NCBI GenBank assembly: GCA_965207985.1
Contig: CBDBND010000012.1
Span: forward strand, 1-64,000
DNA length: 64,000 nt
Direction of reading: 5' to 3'
Origin: CBDBND01 sp965207985
Lineage (GTDB): Bacteria > Pseudomonadota > Alphaproteobacteria > Rhodospirillales > Rhodospirillaceae
In this document: one piece after another, positions 17,820 to 25,381 of the stretch
Position numbering within the stretch: position 1 is the stretch's first letter
Layout of the letters: every line of letters starts with the position of its first letter
Program-made: the position numbers and the translations under genes
The notes under the pieces: generated by a model
The model's input: only the letters and a program-made list of their open reading frames with translations
Told to the model about the DNA's origin: nothing
Databases searched by the model: none

Positions 17820-18704
17820 ATGATGTGGCGAGCGGCGGTCGCGACGGTCTTGGCCTCCTGCGCGCTCCTGGCCTGCACGCCTGTGCGCTTCGTCGATGTG
17901 GATTCGAAGACCCATAGCAGCCGCATCGACCACATCGTCATGCATTTTACGAGCGCTGACTTCGCTGAATCAATGCGGCTGCTGACCGAACGCACGGAGC
18001 GTCCCGTTAGCGCGCATTACCTGGTGCCGGAAAGTGGCGATCCGACATATCCGCGCCGGCGGCTCAGAGTGTACCGGCTCGTCGACGAGGAACGGCGCGC
18101 ATGGCATGCTGGACAGAGCCATTGGCGCGGCGGCGAGGGCCTGAATGTAAGTTCCATCGGGATCGAGGTCGTAAATCGCTCGGCTTGCGCCGCCGTGGCT
18201 CCGGGCAACAAAAACGGCACGCCAGAAGATCGTTGCGAGTTTCACAATTTCGATCCCGGCCAGATCGATCTCCTCATAGAACTCGTGCTCGACATCCTTC
18301 GACGCCATCCCGGTATCGATCCGGTCGATATCGTCGGCCATGCGGACATCGCGCCTGATCGCAGGCTGGATCCCGGACCCAAGTTTCCCTGGCGCAAGCT
18401 TCACGAACACGGGATCGGAGCCTGGTACGACGATGACACCGTGGACCGGTACCGCCAACGCTTCGACGCCGAGCCGCCAACTCTGGTGCTGCTGCAGCGG
18501 GGGCTAAAAGCCTATGGTTATGACGTGGACGATACCGGCGCACACGATGCGCGCACGCGAGCCGCGCTCAGGGCGTTTCAGATGCATTTCAGGCCATCGG
18601 ACTGGTCCGGGCACCCCGACGCTGAAACGTCTGCCATACTGTTTGCGCTGCTTGACAAGTACCAACCCCAAGCGCTCGCCGCTCTGATGAAAACATCGTT
18701 GTAG
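17820..18704 (+). CDS. AmiD-like N-acetylmuramoyl-L-alanine amidase lipoprotein
   Basis: From the ATG at 17820 the 294-residue product begins MMWRAAVATVLASCALLACT, a lipoprotein signal with lipobox LLAC and Cys19, pointing to outer-membrane anchoring. An Amidase_2 domain follows, with zinc-ligand candidates His in HIVMHFTSAD, His in IVGHADIAPDRRLDPGP and the Asp of DPGP. The C-terminal part (LLQRGLKAYGYDVDDTGAHD) resembles a PG_binding_1 domain. Such enzymes cleave the amide bond between MurNAc and L-Ala in peptidoglycan fragments. The frame opens earlier, at 17688, but that extension lacks a signal, so the internal start is preferred. It stands alone between receptor fragments. Confidence 0.88.
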   Translation: MMWRAAVATVLASCALLACTPVRFVDVDSKTHSSRIDHIVMHFTSADFAESMRLLTERTERPVSAHYLVPESGDPTYPRRRLRVYRLVDEERRAWHAGQSHWRGGEGLNVSSIGIEVVNRSACAAVAPGNKNGTPEDRCEFHNFDPGQIDLLIELVLDILRRHPGIDPVDIVGHADIAPDRRLDPGPKFPWRKLHEHGIGAWYDDDTVDRYRQRFDAEPPTLVLLQRGLKAYGYDVDDTGAHDARTRAALRAFQMHFRPSDWSGHPDAETSAILFALLDKYQPQALAALMKTSL

Positions 18705-18766
18705 CAGCCGCACCTCAGTGATTCTTGGGAAGCGGTTAATGTAGGGATAGAGAAAGTGCATGCGCG

Positions 18767-19417
18767 TCAGTCAGCGTGGGACTTCGTGGTATCTGATACG
18801 GCAGTTTGTCTTGAGGCATCGTCATTTCTCACATTATTGCGGTCTAAAGGCCTTTGTCTCTTAAGCTCTTGGTAAACATCACGTAATTCATGTTCTATTT
18901 TGTCACCTGTCTCTGCGCGTGCAGATTTGGGATTGAAGTTCAGATATCCGCCAATTTTCGAGGGGCCGTAGATTGGAGAGGCGGGGCCACGCACGATGTC
19001 GATGCGGTCTGAAGCGCCGATCGGGGTAGGATAGTTACCCGGGTTGTCCAGCCGTCGCATGCCCCGGAAATAAACCTCGCCCGGAGTCCCGCGCACATCT
19101 AGGGCTCCCGCCACGCCAAAGAACGACTGGGTGAACGTACCTGGTGCAAAAGCGACGAGTTCATCGATATCCGCGACGTTGAATCTATCAATCTGTTCGA
19201 AGCTGATTGTGGAGGCTGAACGCGGCGTTTCCAGCAGCGATTTGTCAAATCCGAACACCTCAACGTCTTCGCCCGGGAGAGATCTCAACGATCCGGTTAC
19301 GACGACTTCCTCGATTTGTTGCTCTTGAGCCACCGACAGCTGTGTCCCTGTTGCACCCACGACAGCGGTTGCTAGGGACGCGGCGAGCGGTAAGCGTCGG
19401 GGCAAAAACTGCTTCAT
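18767..19417 (-). pseudogene. TonB-dependent receptor, signal plus plug only
   Basis: Begins MKQFLPRRLPLAASLATAVV with a Sec signal, then QQIEEVVVTGSLRS (TonB box) and plug-domain sequence such as STISFEQIDRFNVADIDELV, GTPGEVYFRGMRRL and RIDIVRGPASPIYGPSKIGG. Receptor-like sequence ends at FNPKSARAETGDK near 18905; the remaining 45 codons to 18767 are AT-richer and match nothing I recognise. The barrel of about 500-600 residues is missing, so this cannot form a transporter. It is one of three truncated receptor N-termini in the first 20 kb. Confidence 0.8.
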
Positions 19418-19463
19418 GACTTCTTCTCGAAGGGCATTTTTGGACTATCTGGATAAAAAATAA

Positions 19464-20136
19464 CTGTCCCTTCAATTTACCTTATGCTTATGCATGAGAA
19501 TGTTCCAAGCCTTTGCGTATGTCGTCGCTGTTTCCACCACCGTCTTAGCTGTCCCTGCCAAAAGCTGGAAGACGTTCATTGCCAATCACAGGGATTCCAT
19601 AGCGGCCGTTGATCTGTTTGTGGTTCCCACAACGCGTTTCCAACTTCTGTATGGCCTGGTCATCCTTTACCTCAAGCGGCGGGAGTTAGTGTGGACCAAT
19701 GCCACCTACCATCCGACAGCGGCTTGGATCGCCAACCAGGTGAGCCAAGCCTTTCCCTGGGAGACCGCGCCGCGATACCTCATCAGGGATCGGGATACCA
19801 GTTACGGCACGGTCTTCAAACGGCGATTAGGGGTAATGGGCATTAGAGACCGTCCCACGGCACCCAGATCGCCCTGGCAGAATGGGTATGTGGAGCGTGT
19901 AATTGGCTCTATCCGCCGGGGGTGCCTTGATCACACCATCGTCTTTGGTGAAGCTCACCTACGAAGGACACTTAGACACCATGCCCGATACTACAATCAT
20001 GCCCGGACACATCTCTCCCTAGGCAAAGACTCGCCCATGCCACGTCTCGTCGAGCGGGCCGGCCACATCTCAAGGTGTAAACATCTCGGTGGTATGCATC
20101 ACGAATACCGGCGGATAAGGTAAACGGAAGGGACAG
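19464..20136 (+). mobile_element. internally deleted integrase-core IS
   Basis: The ends form imperfect inverted repeats: CTGTCCCTTCAATTTACCTT from 19464 and, on the other strand, CTGTCCCTTCCGTTTACCTT from 20136. The 673-bp interval is shorter than a full element of this type because the middle of the transposase is gone. Similar ends with a deleted interior suggest a derivative that could be moved by a transposase supplied from elsewhere. No clear target duplication was identified. Confidence 0.65.
19494..20123 (+). pseudogene. integrase-core transposase with in-frame internal deletion
   Basis: A 209-residue frame whose first residues (MFQAFAYVVAVSTTVLA) resemble the N-terminus of a family of roughly 350-residue integrase-core transposases. 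It then jumps directly to the catalytic domain (SWKTFIANHRDSIAAVDLFV). The DDE residues are present: Asp in AAVDLFVVPT, Asp in LIRDRDTSYG and Glu in NGYVERVIGSIRRG. The C-terminus KHLGGMHHEYRRIR is complete. The missing stretch would contain the HTH and linker region, so DNA recognition is probably lost. The family assignment is from remembered motifs. Confidence 0.68.
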
Positions 20137-20183
20137 AGATCCAGCAGATAAATTTTTAAAATTGCGCAAGTGTGGAGAAGATT

Positions 20184-21146
20184 ATGAAGTGGGTGGTCAT
20201 TTTGATTTGCTTCGTCGCAACATATCCGTTGTCCACTCGTCTGGCTTTGGCGGGTTCAGGCTTTTATTTGAGCAGTGAACTAGGCGCCAACTTTGCGGTT
20301 GGCCCCGATCTTGATGAGGGTGACAATGACCGGGCCAGTGCATGTGACGAGTACATCAACCCGATGTATGCGAACAATCCTCTTTGCACGGACCCCGCCG
20401 GGCGGGGGGATAGCTGGATGAGCAAGTTCGATAGCGCCGAGGGAATTCTGGCCGGTGCGGCTGCAGGTTACAGCTTGCGCAAGACGTTTCCTGATCGCCT
20501 TCTGGGCCGGTTCCGGATTGAGTCGGAGTACTTCTATCGCGATTCCGAATACGATCAGACAACGGACATCATGTCCGGCGACGGCGGAGGCGGCTCAATC
20601 GCCGATAAACTCGGCGGAGAGATTGCGCGGGCTGAAAATCGAATAGGCAGCATCACCTCACACAATCTGTTTGCAAACCTGTATGTCGATTTGTTCAGCA
20701 CCAGCCGCTTCACCCCTTACGTCGGCTTGGGAATAGGCGTCGGCTTCACCGATATGGATTACGGTTCCCTATGGGCACGCAACCACAGAGTTCGCGATGA
20801 TGCAGGAAACCTGTTAATTCGGACCGGCCAAGACTGGGATAACGCGGAGCAGATCCGGCAGAACCTGGCCGGAACCACAACCAGTGAACAGACCGTGTTG
20901 ACCGACAATCTGTTCGGGCACCAACTGCTATTTGGAGTGGACTACGCGCTTACCCAGTCCGTCTCCTTCGGAGTGAAGGGGCGCTGGGTCAGGTTCGAAA
21001 CCTTCCGGGATAGCGGCAGTTGGGATCGCCTGCGAAGCCACGACTCCAACCTAAGGCTGGATGGAAGCGAACCAGTGGTCTATCAGGTCGAGACCAAAGA
21101 CATCGAGTTTTTCGGCCTAAGCGTTAACCTCAAGTACCACATTTAG
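20184..21146 (+). CDS. outer-membrane beta-barrel protein
   Basis: A 320-residue protein starting at ATG 20184, seven bases after GGAGAAG; the in-frame GTG at 20172 is less likely. It has a cleavable signal (MKWVVILICFVATYPLSTRL, ALAG). The rest shows alternating hydrophobic/polar strands and glycine-aromatic turns typical of small OmpA-like or porin-like barrels: FRIESEYFYRDSEY, YVGLGIGVGFTDMDYG, LLFGVDYALTQSVSFGVKG, FFGLSVNLKYHI. It ends in Ile, not the usual terminal Phe. Two cysteines (SACDEY and PLCTD) near the N-terminus may form a disulfide. It probably sits in the outer membrane with a structural or adhesive role; no specific function can be given. Confidence 0.75.
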   Translation: MKWVVILICFVATYPLSTRLALAGSGFYLSSELGANFAVGPDLDEGDNDRASACDEYINPMYANNPLCTDPAGRGDSWMSKFDSAEGILAGAAAGYSLRKTFPDRLLGRFRIESEYFYRDSEYDQTTDIMSGDGGGGSIADKLGGEIARAENRIGSITSHNLFANLYVDLFSTSRFTPYVGLGIGVGFTDMDYGSLWARNHRVRDDAGNLLIRTGQDWDNAEQIRQNLAGTTTSEQTVLTDNLFGHQLLFGVDYALTQSVSFGVKGRWVRFETFRDSGSWDRLRSHDSNLRLDGSEPVVYQVETKDIEFFGLSVNLKYHI

Positions 21147-21174
21147 GCAACCGGCCAGTTCACCATTCCGTATA

Positions 21175-21390
21175 GTGCGACTATACCTGTCCCTTCTTTT
21201 TGCCTTAACGGCAAACGCACCGGTAGTCTCCGCCGTCAGCGCACGGGCCGACCGGTTGCGTCACAAACGCCGTTCCGTTCCCGTCCAACCCAGGCGGTTT
21301 CAGGTGCTGACCAAGGCGGATGAAAGCATTGCCGGTCCGCCAGACCAACGGCCCGGTAGCCGAAAGGCGAAAGTCAAGGCAAACGCCTGA
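21175..21390 (+). CDS. small hypothetical secreted protein
   Basis: A 71-residue frame with a GTG start. It begins RLYLSLLFALTANAPVVSAV, a plausible signal peptide with an SAVSA-like cleavage site, followed by a short basic tail rich in Arg and Lys. It begins 28 bases after the outer-membrane protein stop codon on the same strand. No family is recognised and no convincing ribosome binding site is seen, so it may be non-coding. Confidence 0.3.
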   Translation: MRLYLSLLFALTANAPVVSAVSARADRLRHKRRSVPVQPRRFQVLTKADESIAGPPDQRPGSRKAKVKANA

Positions 21391-21675
21391 TCACCGGATG
21401 CCGGATATGACCGTGTGTGAGCCACGCGTGCGCGTGAAGGCATTGTTATTAAGGGGCATGGCGTCGGCGTCATCGACGATTTGCGTCGCGTAAACCGATC
21501 CGCCCCGCCCGCTGCGTTCGTCGTAAGCACCCACTTGCGGCCGTCCGCCGCCGCGGCCGATGGCGATGATGCGCAGGTACTCGGGCCCGAAGAAAGGCGC
21601 TTCGGTCAGGGGATAGGTGTCGCCGTTGGGGGCAGCGACTTGGAACACTTCCACCTCGGGCAGATGAAAACACAC
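21391..21675 (-). pseudogene. C-terminal fragment of an unrecognised protein
   Basis: A 94-residue minus-strand frame rich in structured-looking sequence (EVEVFQVAAPNGDTYPLTEA, FFGPEYLRIIAIGRGGG, SVYATQIVDDADA). It lacks a convincing start: its first codon is GTG with no ribosome binding site, and mobile-element sequence begins immediately upstream at 21686. I read it as the 3' end of a gene whose front was replaced. The function is unknown to me. Confidence 0.4.
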
Positions 21676-21685
21676 TAACCAATTG

Positions 21686-21943
21686 CTAGGTCACTCCTAG
21701 AATCCCCCTCTCCACCATAGCCAGACCTCGCTCCTCCTGTGTAAGAGCAGGTTCGAGGAAATTAATAAGGCTCCGCTCCTGATCGGAACGCGAAAGCCAC
21801 GCAGCGATACTGAAGGCATCGTGCTGGTCGGGAGTACAGTCCTCTTGAGAGAAAGCTTGGGACCACAAAGCTGGATAGACCTCTGCGATTGCCGCCTCGA
21901 CGATCCCTTCCGCATCCACTGGGTCATTCTTGTGGGTCCTCAC
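21686..21943 (-). pseudogene. chimera of IS110-like and conserved-protein fragments
   Basis: The first residues, RTHKNDPVDAEGIVEAA, match the NDxxDAEAIxEA motif of IS110-type DEDD transposases. From about 21895 the frame continues as EVYPALWSQAF, then PDQHDAFSIAAWLSRSD and LTQEERGLAMVERGILGV. This I associate with the C-terminus of a conserved predicted-nuclease family (DUF429-like; name uncertain). The two parts do not belong together, so the 85-codon frame is a junction product, not a gene. It abuts the DruA-like fragment on the opposite strand. Confidence 0.5.
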
Positions 21944-21949
21944 ACAAGG

Positions 21950-22305
21950 TTTTCGGGACGCCGCAACTGCGCGAGAAGAATCTCCCCCTCGTCATCGACA
22001 ACCCGAGGTTCCTGATCCTGCCCTGGATCACGATCCCCAACCTCGGCTCGCACATCCTCTCGCTCGTGCGCCAGCAACTACCCGGCGACTGGACCGAGCG
22101 CTACAACGTCACGCCCGTGCTCATCGAGACCTTCGTCGAGACCCCGCGCTTCACCGGCGCGCTGTACAAGGCGTCGGGCTGGACCCACGTCGGAACCACC
22201 CAGGGACGCGGCCGATACGACCGCCACACCAGACGCGATCGGCCGAAGAAGGACATCTGGATCCGCCCCCTCCGAAAAGACTGGCGGCGAACACTAAACC
22301 GGTGA
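21950..22305 (+). pseudogene. DruA-like (DUF4338) fragment, second copy
   Basis: Open frame with LREKNLPLVIDNPRFLILPW, IPNLGSHILSLVRQQLPGDW, VLIETFVETPRF and GWTHVGTTQGRGRYDRH, characteristic of the C-terminal half of DUF4338 proteins. The N-terminal half is missing; upstream sequence is IS110-like DNA on the other strand. The last part is related to the fragment at 1-207, with shared downstream sequence to about 22342. No DruB-E partner genes are present, so this is not a Druantia system. Confidence 0.6.
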
Positions 22306-22561
22306 CATCATCCCCCGCCGTCACCGCGTGACCGAACGAAAACTTTCTGGAAACAACTATACCCCCGAACCGGCCCCCAGGGCCACACGGGAGCAGACCG
22401 CACCCAGCGGGGTGATATAATCCGCATTCCACTTGATCTCTGAATTGCCGGTAGTCTCTTATTATAATTTATTATCAATTGTTTAGAATTTATTTGCTCT
22501 GTTGGATTTACGCCGTTTAAGACTGGACCACAAATGATGGCTTGGTTACGCCGTTTATCGG

Positions 22562-23737
22562 CTAGGCGGGTTTGACTCCCATGACGTTGGTGCGTCTGCC
22601 GCCTCCAATGGGCTGGCGCACTACTTCGAAACCGGCCCTGCGCATTTCGTTTTCAAAATCCGGTGCCATTTCGCGGTATTCCAGCCACCACACTTCCGCG
22701 TTCCAGCGATGATTGTACCAATCGGCGAACTTGCGATAAGCCGACTGCGACGGCAGCACAGACGTATAGATATCCATGGGATACCAGATGCCGCCCGGAC
22801 GCAGGGTGCGGAAACTTTCGTGAATGATGGCCCGGCCGGATTTTTCCGGAACCTCGTGATAGAGCAGAAAGTTGGTGATGATGTCGAAATGGTTGTCGGG
22901 GAAGTGGCTTTCTTCACTCAGTTCATGCGCGTAATGGGTTTCCATGCCGAGATCAACGGACCTCATATGAGCGAAACGCAACATGGGTGCGCCGATGTCA
23001 TTGCCCCACACTTCCGCGTCGGGGAACTTGCGCTTTAATGCCAACACCAGTTGACCCGAACTGCAACCCTGATCGAGCACCCGTTTGACACGGCCATCGG
23101 GCGGTAGCGGCACTTCCTCGGCACGGTTGACCTGGAGCTCATCGCGGTAGTTGCCGTTGGCGAACTCCACGTTGAGACCGTGATAGTAAATGTAACCGGC
23201 GAACGGATCGCCCACATAGCCGCCGGGCTGCAGATGAATCTCGTAACGGGCAAAATCGGGAATGTGGAGGTCGGGCCTGAGCTCGATGGTTCCCGGTCCC
23301 TTTTTCTCCGCCCGTTCCAGTTCTTCTAAGTATTTATCCCCTTCGGCGTGGTAGGCGTCTTGGATCGCCGCCCACATGATCTGTTGCGTGGTTTCACGCG
23401 CATGCACGGTGTAGCCCAAGACCGGGTCGCTCTCGAGCAGTTTGACCACGTCCCGAATAGGAATGTCGTTGTTCATCGGGTCAATGCCCTGTTCACGAAA
23501 CAGGACATTGGCCCGCCGGGCCGCTTGCCGGAACACATCGTGGCGCACCCAAGTGCGGTAACTGGTGTAGAAGTCGAGCTCACTTTCCAGACGCAAGTCG
23601 GGTAAGCGTTCGAAAAACCCCCAGGTCCCACGGGGTTCCATGTCGAAATCGAGCTCTTTTGCAGTGACTTTCAGCGCCGGTATTGATGACGCAATAGCCG
23701 CAACAGACGTGTTTAAAAGGGTACGGCGGTTCAGCAT
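22562..23737 (-). CDS. SAM-dependent methyltransferase with Tat-like signal
   Basis: A 391-residue class I methyltransferase fold. Motif I is VLDQGCSSGQLVLALKRKFP near residue 219, with Cys-Ser where GxG is usual, followed by VWGNDIGAPML (acidic loop) and FDIITNFLLYHE. The N-terminus MLNRRTLLNTSVAAIASSIP has a twin-arginine and a hydrophobic stretch ending VTAKE, resembling a Tat signal. The start is supported by GGAGG ten bases upstream. The neighbour 13 bp upstream, an NAD(P)-binding protein, also has a twin-arginine N-terminus, so the two probably act together. Export of a SAM-using enzyme would be unusual; the signal may be vestigial or the enzyme folded with cofactor before export. Substrate unknown. 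Confidence 0.8.
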   Translation of the reverse strand: MLNRRTLLNTSVAAIASSIPALKVTAKELDFDMEPRGTWGFFERLPDLRLESELDFYTSYRTWVRHDVFRQAARRANVLFREQGIDPMNNDIPIRDVVKLLESDPVLGYTVHARETTQQIMWAAIQDAYHAEGDKYLEELERAEKKGPGTIELRPDLHIPDFARYEIHLQPGGYVGDPFAGYIYYHGLNVEFANGNYRDELQVNRAEEVPLPPDGRVKRVLDQGCSSGQLVLALKRKFPDAEVWGNDIGAPMLRFAHMRSVDLGMETHYAHELSEESHFPDNHFDIITNFLLYHEVPEKSGRAIIHESFRTLRPGGIWYPMDIYTSVLPSQSAYRKFADWYNHRWNAEVWWLEYREMAPDFENEMRRAGFEVVRQPIGGGRRTNVMGVKPA

Positions 23738-23750
23738 GATTGATCCTCCG

Positions 23751-24608
23751 TCAATTCAATTCCGCTTCAATTTGCTCTCGGGTCCGCTTCATCTTTTCCA
23801 TTTCGGCTTCAAAGTCGATGGTGCGGCCCCAATCAATGGTTCGCTCTCCGAAAACGCCAACGATAGACCCAATGTATTGATCGGACTCCAGATTGTCGAG
23901 AATGAACGCCGCGAAATCAGCGTAGCTAATGAGACGGCGGCTTGGCGCGTCCACATCCACGGACACCTGAGTGTCGTAGCGCCGCCGTTCCTGCAGCAAC
24001 TGGCAGGGACGCAGAACAACAACCTCAAGACCGCTGGCATGGGCGACGTCTTCCATCCGCCGCATGTCTCGATAGACGCCGCGCATGTTCCACATCCATT
24101 TTTGCGTCAAAGGAACGCCGACCGGCTCCGTCTCCGGAATTTCGCGCTGGACGGATGTTGAGCTGGTGGCGAACAGCCGCGTGTTCCCCTTGGCTTTCAT
24201 CGCTTCAATGATATTGGCTGTGCCTTGCGACATCAGGTCGGACTCAGCGATCTCGATTTCCGGTGTGGTGCGCGGACCGTAGACGGAGACAATAATTTCT
24301 TCTCCGGTCATGGCCGCCTTGAGGGATTCAACGTCGTAAACATCCCCTTTAACGACAGTGAGGTTTTCATGAGCGATTTTCATCGCATGAGGCCGGCGGG
24401 CCAGTCCGATGACTTCGTGCCCTGCCCGCAGGGCCATGGGAATCAAGTCGTCCGATGTGCGGGCCGTGGCGCCGATGACAAGAATTTTGAGACCGCTCTT
24501 TTCGATCGCCCCAAATGCGCTGGTGCTTGTTCCAACCAACCCTGCGGCGAAGCCTGCCATTAACAGACGGCGGGAAATTCCAAACGAGGATTTGTGTGTT
24601 CCAGTCAT
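23751..24608 (-). CDS. NAD(P)-binding Rossmann protein with Tat signal
   Basis: A 285-residue atypical SDR/NmrA-like protein. After a twin-arginine signal (SRRLLMAGFAAGLVGTSTSA) the Rossmann start is LKILVIGATARTSDDLIPMA, with the usual second and third glycines of GxxGxxG replaced. Next come LARRP (cofactor-specificity position), KGDVYDVESLKAAM and VVLRPCQLL. Start at 24608 follows AGGAGGT. It is first in a two-gene operon with the exported-looking methyltransferase; the stop is 13 bp before the next ATG. It may act as a reductase or epimerase on a small molecule, or just sense NAD(P). A periplasmic location follows from the signal but was not tested. Confidence 0.8.
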   Translation of the reverse strand: MTGTHKSSFGISRRLLMAGFAAGLVGTSTSAFGAIEKSGLKILVIGATARTSDDLIPMALRAGHEVIGLARRPHAMKIAHENLTVVKGDVYDVESLKAAMTGEEIIVSVYGPRTTPEIEIAESDLMSQGTANIIEAMKAKGNTRLFATSSTSVQREIPETEPVGVPLTQKWMWNMRGVYRDMRRMEDVAHASGLEVVVLRPCQLLQERRRYDTQVSVDVDAPSRRLISYADFAAFILDNLESDQYIGSIVGVFGERTIDWGRTIDFEAEMEKMKRTREQIEAELN

Positions 24609-24702
24609 GACGCTGACCTCCTCACCTTGGGCTTAGTCTAACGCTTTTCATGGTTTGCCCTGAAACCGCTTCTTTGAGGCACGGTCGCTACCAGAGCATT
24701 CT

Positions 24703-24894
24703 CTAGCCAGGAAAAAACAAGTCCTCAATCTTGGCACCAAAAACGGCCGCGATCTTAAATGCTAAGGGCAGGCTTGGGTCGTACTTTCCGGTTTCAATGG
24801 CGTTAATGGTTTGGCGGGAGACGTCCAATTGCTCGGCAAGGTCTGCTTGAGACCAGTCTAATTCTTTACGCTTATCGCGGAGTTTGTTTTCCAC
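24703..24894 (-). CDS. small XRE/Cro-type HTH regulator
   Basis: A 63-residue DNA-binding protein: ENKLRDKRKELDWSQADLAE, QLDVSRQTINAIETGKYDPS and FGAKIEDLFFPG, a Cro/C1-type helix-turn-helix of the YozG type. The GTG at 24894 is chosen because the family starts at this point; the upstream reading frame overlaps the previous gene. It lies 14 bp after the membrane-protein gene and is co-transcribed from the promoter at 25335-25363. Two palindromes overlapping that promoter are likely its own binding sites, so autoregulation is expected. Pairs of such a regulator with a small membrane protein are common, their role poorly known. Confidence 0.88.
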   Translation of the reverse strand: MENKLRDKRKELDWSQADLAEQLDVSRQTINAIETGKYDPSLPLAFKIAAVFGAKIEDLFFPG

Positions 24895-24908
24895 GCTCAA
24901 GGTTCCAA

Positions 24909-25298
24909 TCACTTGCCACGCGAGCGGTAGTAGAGTGATACGAACAACCACGAGAAACCCATCACCCACCAAACCCAAAACCAAGACAGGCGGGGAAGCC
25001 CAACAAATTCGAGAAAGCCGAAAGAAAAGGTGATGAAGGCCGAAATGCCAAAGGCGACAGCAAGGTCGCGCTTGATGCATTGACGCTGCATTTCATCAAC
25101 TCTTTTGATCAATCTAACGACAGCCCAAATTCCGCCCGCAAACGCAAGCATCGGTATTAGGGCAACAGGAATTTGTAGGGCGTAGGGAATTCCGAGAGAG
25201 AAAATGTATTTAGCAATCAAAATAAGTATGCGGTAGAGGAGGAATGCTCCTCCCATTTCGATGTAATACGCTGAGTAATTGCGTTGATCGAAATTCAT
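24909..25298 (-). CDS. four-helix membrane protein, partner of HTH regulator
   Basis: A 129-residue protein with about four membrane segments (AFLLYRILILIAKYIFSLGI, LQIPVALIPMLAFAGGIWAV, AVAFGISAFITFSFGFLEFV, WFWVWWVMGFSWLFVSLYY) and a charged cytoplasmic loop RLIKRVDEMQRQCIKRD. The ATG at 25298 follows AGGGAG; the GTG three bases earlier is less likely. It resembles DUF2178-like proteins found next to YozG-type regulators. It is the first gene of a two-gene operon immediately downstream of dnaE and has its own promoter. The function is unknown; a signal-sensing role for the HTH partner is inference. Confidence 0.78.
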   Translation of the reverse strand: MNFDQRNYSAYYIEMGGAFLLYRILILIAKYIFSLGIPYALQIPVALIPMLAFAGGIWAVVRLIKRVDEMQRQCIKRDLAVAFGISAFITFSFGFLEFVGLPRLSWFWVWWVMGFSWLFVSLYYRSRGK

Positions 25299-25320
25299 CA
25301 CCGGACTCCCTCACCTACAA

Positions 25321-25375
25321 TGTAAAGCACCCTTTACATAATGGGGCGTTACTTGGATGTCAAGGGTCCTTTACA
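25321..25375 (-). promoter_or_regulatory. promoter with twin operators for membrane/HTH operon
   Basis: On the minus strand, TTGACA (25363-25358) and TATGTA (25340-25335) are separated by exactly 17 bases, a near-consensus sigma70 promoter. Two 18-bp palindromes share one pattern: TGTAAAGCACCCTTTACA at 25321-25338 overlaps the -10, and TGTCAAGGGTCCTTTACA at 25358-25375 overlaps the -35. Their centres are 37 bp apart. The arrangement suggests repression by a dimeric HTH protein, most simply the one encoded by the operon. The distal operator lies 7 bp from the dnaE stop codon. Confidence 0.75.
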
Positions 25376-25381
25376 TGGAAT

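Noticed and set aside
18707..18766. Terminator or small gene between the amidase and the receptor remnant
   Set aside because: No stable stem with a T tract and no open frame with coding character could be identified.
21950..22305. A Druantia anti-phage defence system
   Set aside because: Only a truncated DruA-like C-terminus is present; no helicase DruE or other partners are nearby.
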